A stretch of DNA of 38,561 bases, from the IMG/VR virus record IMGVR_UViG_3300012931_000896, positions 1-38,561 of that record. One strand, 5' to 3'. The notes under the pieces are model-generated. The model ran no database searches, had not been told where the DNA came from, and worked only from the letters and a program-made list of their open reading frames with translations. The position numbers and the translations under genes are program-made. Below, piece by piece: positions 37,183 through 38,561 of this stretch. The DNA comes from a virus. How positions within the stretch are numbered: position 1 is the first letter of the stretch; each line of letters starts with the position of its first letter.

Positions 37183-37329
37183 GCAAGTAGGTATATATAA
37201 CATCGAATATTTTGCCAGTCAATGGATTTTTTTAGAATTAATTGCGTAGATACTCATGGGTTGGCATCCATGTCATTCAGCGTTATTTTTGATAAAACAG
37301 AATAGGTTAAATCAAAACATGAGAGCATC

Positions 37330-37651
37330 GAATAAGAATCAGCAATGTCCGGTTAGGATCTTGCATATAAAAAAAGCCTGCCTGACGGCATGGGAGGCCC
37401 TTTTTTTTAAGAGTGAAATGGGCGGCCTGCTGAGGGCCTGACATTAAGCATGTAACCGCGGGCGGCGGAGCGTCTCAGGCGCTTGTCAGGGCTTAAGATC
37501 CAGCGAAATCTGACGGTTCCTCTCCGCCCGCTTTATGGCGACTTATGCCGGAATATTGCATTTAAGCCATTTCATCTTTTAAAAAAAGGGCCTCCCATGC
37601 CTTGAGGATTCTTCTATGCAAGATACTAACCGGACATTACTGAATAAGAAT
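37330..37651. mobile_element. MITE-like inverted-repeat element with 10-bp target duplication
   Basis: Arms at 37341-37421 and 37568-37641 are imperfect inverted repeats of about 75-80 bp (outer 26 bases AGCAATGTCCGGTTAGGATC... against AGTAATGTCCGGTTAGTATC..., inner GGCATGGGAGGCCCTTTTTT in both). The perfect 10-bp direct repeat GAATAAGAAT flanks the element at 37330-37339 and 37642-37651. The core of about 145 bp contains GCGGGCGG / CCGCCCGC and no gene. This is what a non-autonomous transposon leaves behind. It also explains the 470-base gap between tRNA and xerD; 37183-37329 shows nothing else. Confidence 0.78.
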
Positions 37652-37658
37652 AGAAGTT

Positions 37659-38561
37659 CTATGGTCTTGGGTGAAACTTTTCGTGAACCTGTTTCAGCCT
37701 TTCCCTGCTGACATGCGTATATATCTGAGTGGTTGAAATATCAGCGTGCCCCAGCATAACCTGGACCGACCTGAGGTCAGCCCCGCCTTCAAGGAGATGA
37801 CTCGCAAAGGAATGTCTCAGGCTATGGGGGGTAATTCTTTTTTTAATCCCGGCGATTACTCCATATTTTCCTATGATCTTCCAGAAACCCTGTCGGGATA
37901 TTTGTTTCCCCCTGGAATTGACGAAAAGGCTTTGTGAATTCCTGCCGTGCAATAACCCTGGCCTCGCGTCATATATATAGGATTTAAGCGCCTCCCTGGC
38001 CTTGTCTCCCATGGGAACCATCCTCTCCTTGGCGCCCTTGCCGATAGTCCTTACATAGCCTGGCTCCAGATTAATATTGACTAAGCGGAGACCTGTAAGC
38101 TCCGACACCCTGAGGCCGGTCGCATAGAGCAATTCAAGCATTGCCTTGTCTCTCAGTCCCAGGTTGTTTGAAGGGTCAGGCTGGGCAAGGAGAAGGTCCA
38201 CCTCTTCTCCGGAAAGGATATCAGGGAGCCTTTGCGGGAGCTTCATGGACTCCAGAAGCCTTGTGGGGCTGTCTGTCATCTTTCCATTGTTTATAAGGAA
38301 TCTGAAGAACATCTTCAGGGCGGAGACGCCCCTGGCGATGCTCCTTAAGGATAGAGATCCTTCCAGAGATTCTATATATCCGGTGATATCCTTCCTTGTT
38401 GCCTTGACCGGAGAAACGCCTTTTTTATCAAGATATCCTAAAAATCTGATCAGGTCGCGGCTGTAGGACTGTATGGTATTATCCGCAAGACCCCTTTCCA
38501 CCCTCAGGTGGTTGATGAACTGGTCTGCCAGGATATTGGTTTGATCTTTTCTAAAAATCAT
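37659..38561 (-). CDS. xerD: Tyrosine recombinase XerD/XerC family
   Basis: This is a 300-residue protein, complete to the last base of the window. The N-terminal SAM-like domain (residues 8-95) is followed by the catalytic domain with Arg151 (ATGLRVSELTGL), Lys175 (GKGAKER), His246 and Arg249 (HSLRHSFASHLLEGG), His272 (MLGHADISTTQIYTH) and Tyr281. All active residues are present. XerC/D resolve chromosome dimers at dif. Length and motifs suggest the XerD branch, but XerC cannot be excluded. It belongs to the host chromosome; a phage integrase is unlikely because the phage uses a DDE transposase. Confidence 0.88.
   Translation of the reverse strand: MIFRKDQTNILADQFINHLRVERGLADNTIQSYSRDLIRFLGYLDKKGVSPVKATRKDITGYIESLEGSLSLRSIARGVSALKMFFRFLINNGKMTDSPTRLLESMKLPQRLPDILSGEEVDLLLAQPDPSNNLGLRDKAMLELLYATGLRVSELTGLRLVNINLEPGYVRTIGKGAKERMVPMGDKAREALKSYIYDARPGLLHGRNSQSLFVNSRGKQISRQGFWKIIGKYGVIAGIKKRITPHSLRHSFASHLLEGGADLRSVQVMLGHADISTTQIYTHVSRERLKQVHEKFHPRP

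Noticed and set aside
37659-38561. The tyrosine recombinase as phage integrase next to a tRNA target
   Set aside because: The phage has its own DDE transposase and ATPase, the recombinase has the usual XerD size and motifs, and no attachment-site duplication of the tRNA end is seen.

Overview
The window holds most of a transposable (Mu-like) prophage, followed at the right by a short stretch of bacterial chromosome. The phage identification rests on the ordered set of Mu-type genes: a DDE transposase (MuA-like) and AAA+ ATPase (MuB-like), a Ner-like regulator, Gam- and GemA-like proteins, then Mu-type small and large terminase, portal, F-like head protein, protease with nested scaffold, capsid and gp36/gp37/gpG-like head-tail proteins. 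Almost all phage genes are on the minus strand, so the phage reads right to left. Its early (c/ner) end lies near 36.9-37.0 kb. The tail-fibre end lies beyond position 1 and is not seen. The host appears to be a Gram-negative bacterium of middling GC content. The XerD-like recombinase, the initiator tRNA and the style of the dispersed repeats would suit Desulfobacterota or a relative, but the window does not settle this.

Layout, right to left. 37.66-38.56 kb: host xerD-like gene. 37.33-37.65 kb: a MITE-like inverted-repeat element flanked by a 10-bp direct repeat. 37.06-37.18 kb: initiator tRNA-fMet and its terminator. 36.1-37.0 kb: AT-rich left-end accessory zone with repeated motifs and one plus-strand zinc-ribbon/membrane gene. 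35.58-36.09 kb: plus-strand repressor-like gene. 35.07-35.49 kb: two overlapping plus-strand small ORFs facing a strong minus-strand promoter. 30.4-35.0 kb: ner, two small genes, transposase, ATPase and a winged-helix-like protein. 22.5-30.3 kb: early/middle genes, namely Gam, GemA plus a truncated copy, an ASCH protein, an HNH endonuclease, a 3D-domain protein, a short radical-SAM protein, a Lar-like zinc ribbon, a DUF3310 protein, a YezD-like peptide and a membrane-anchored dUTPase/dCTP-deaminase fold protein. These end at a strong terminator at 22.5 kb. 20.2-22.5 kb: lysis cassette. 10.4-20.1 kb: packaging, head and connector genes. 1-11.4 kb: tail tube, tail chaperones, tape measure, a large hub protein with Ig-like and calcium-repeat domains, and adhesin-like distal tail proteins. 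No tail sheath gene is visible, so the virion probably combines a Mu-type head with a long non-contractile tail, as in phages B3 and D3112.

The most unusual aspect is the density of short dispersed repeats inside the prophage. There are several families: GTTC-rich heptamer arrays, palindromes around CTTGA, CCTGAGCCTGTCGAAGGG elements, CTCAAGCGAAGCGCTCC elements, AAATTTGA palindromes and GTAGGGGC inverted repeats. They sit at gene ends and often supply the final codons or stop codon of phage proteins. Other rearrangements include a 38-bp portal-gene fragment copied in frame into a DUF3310 gene between 37-bp duplications, and a partial duplication of gemA.
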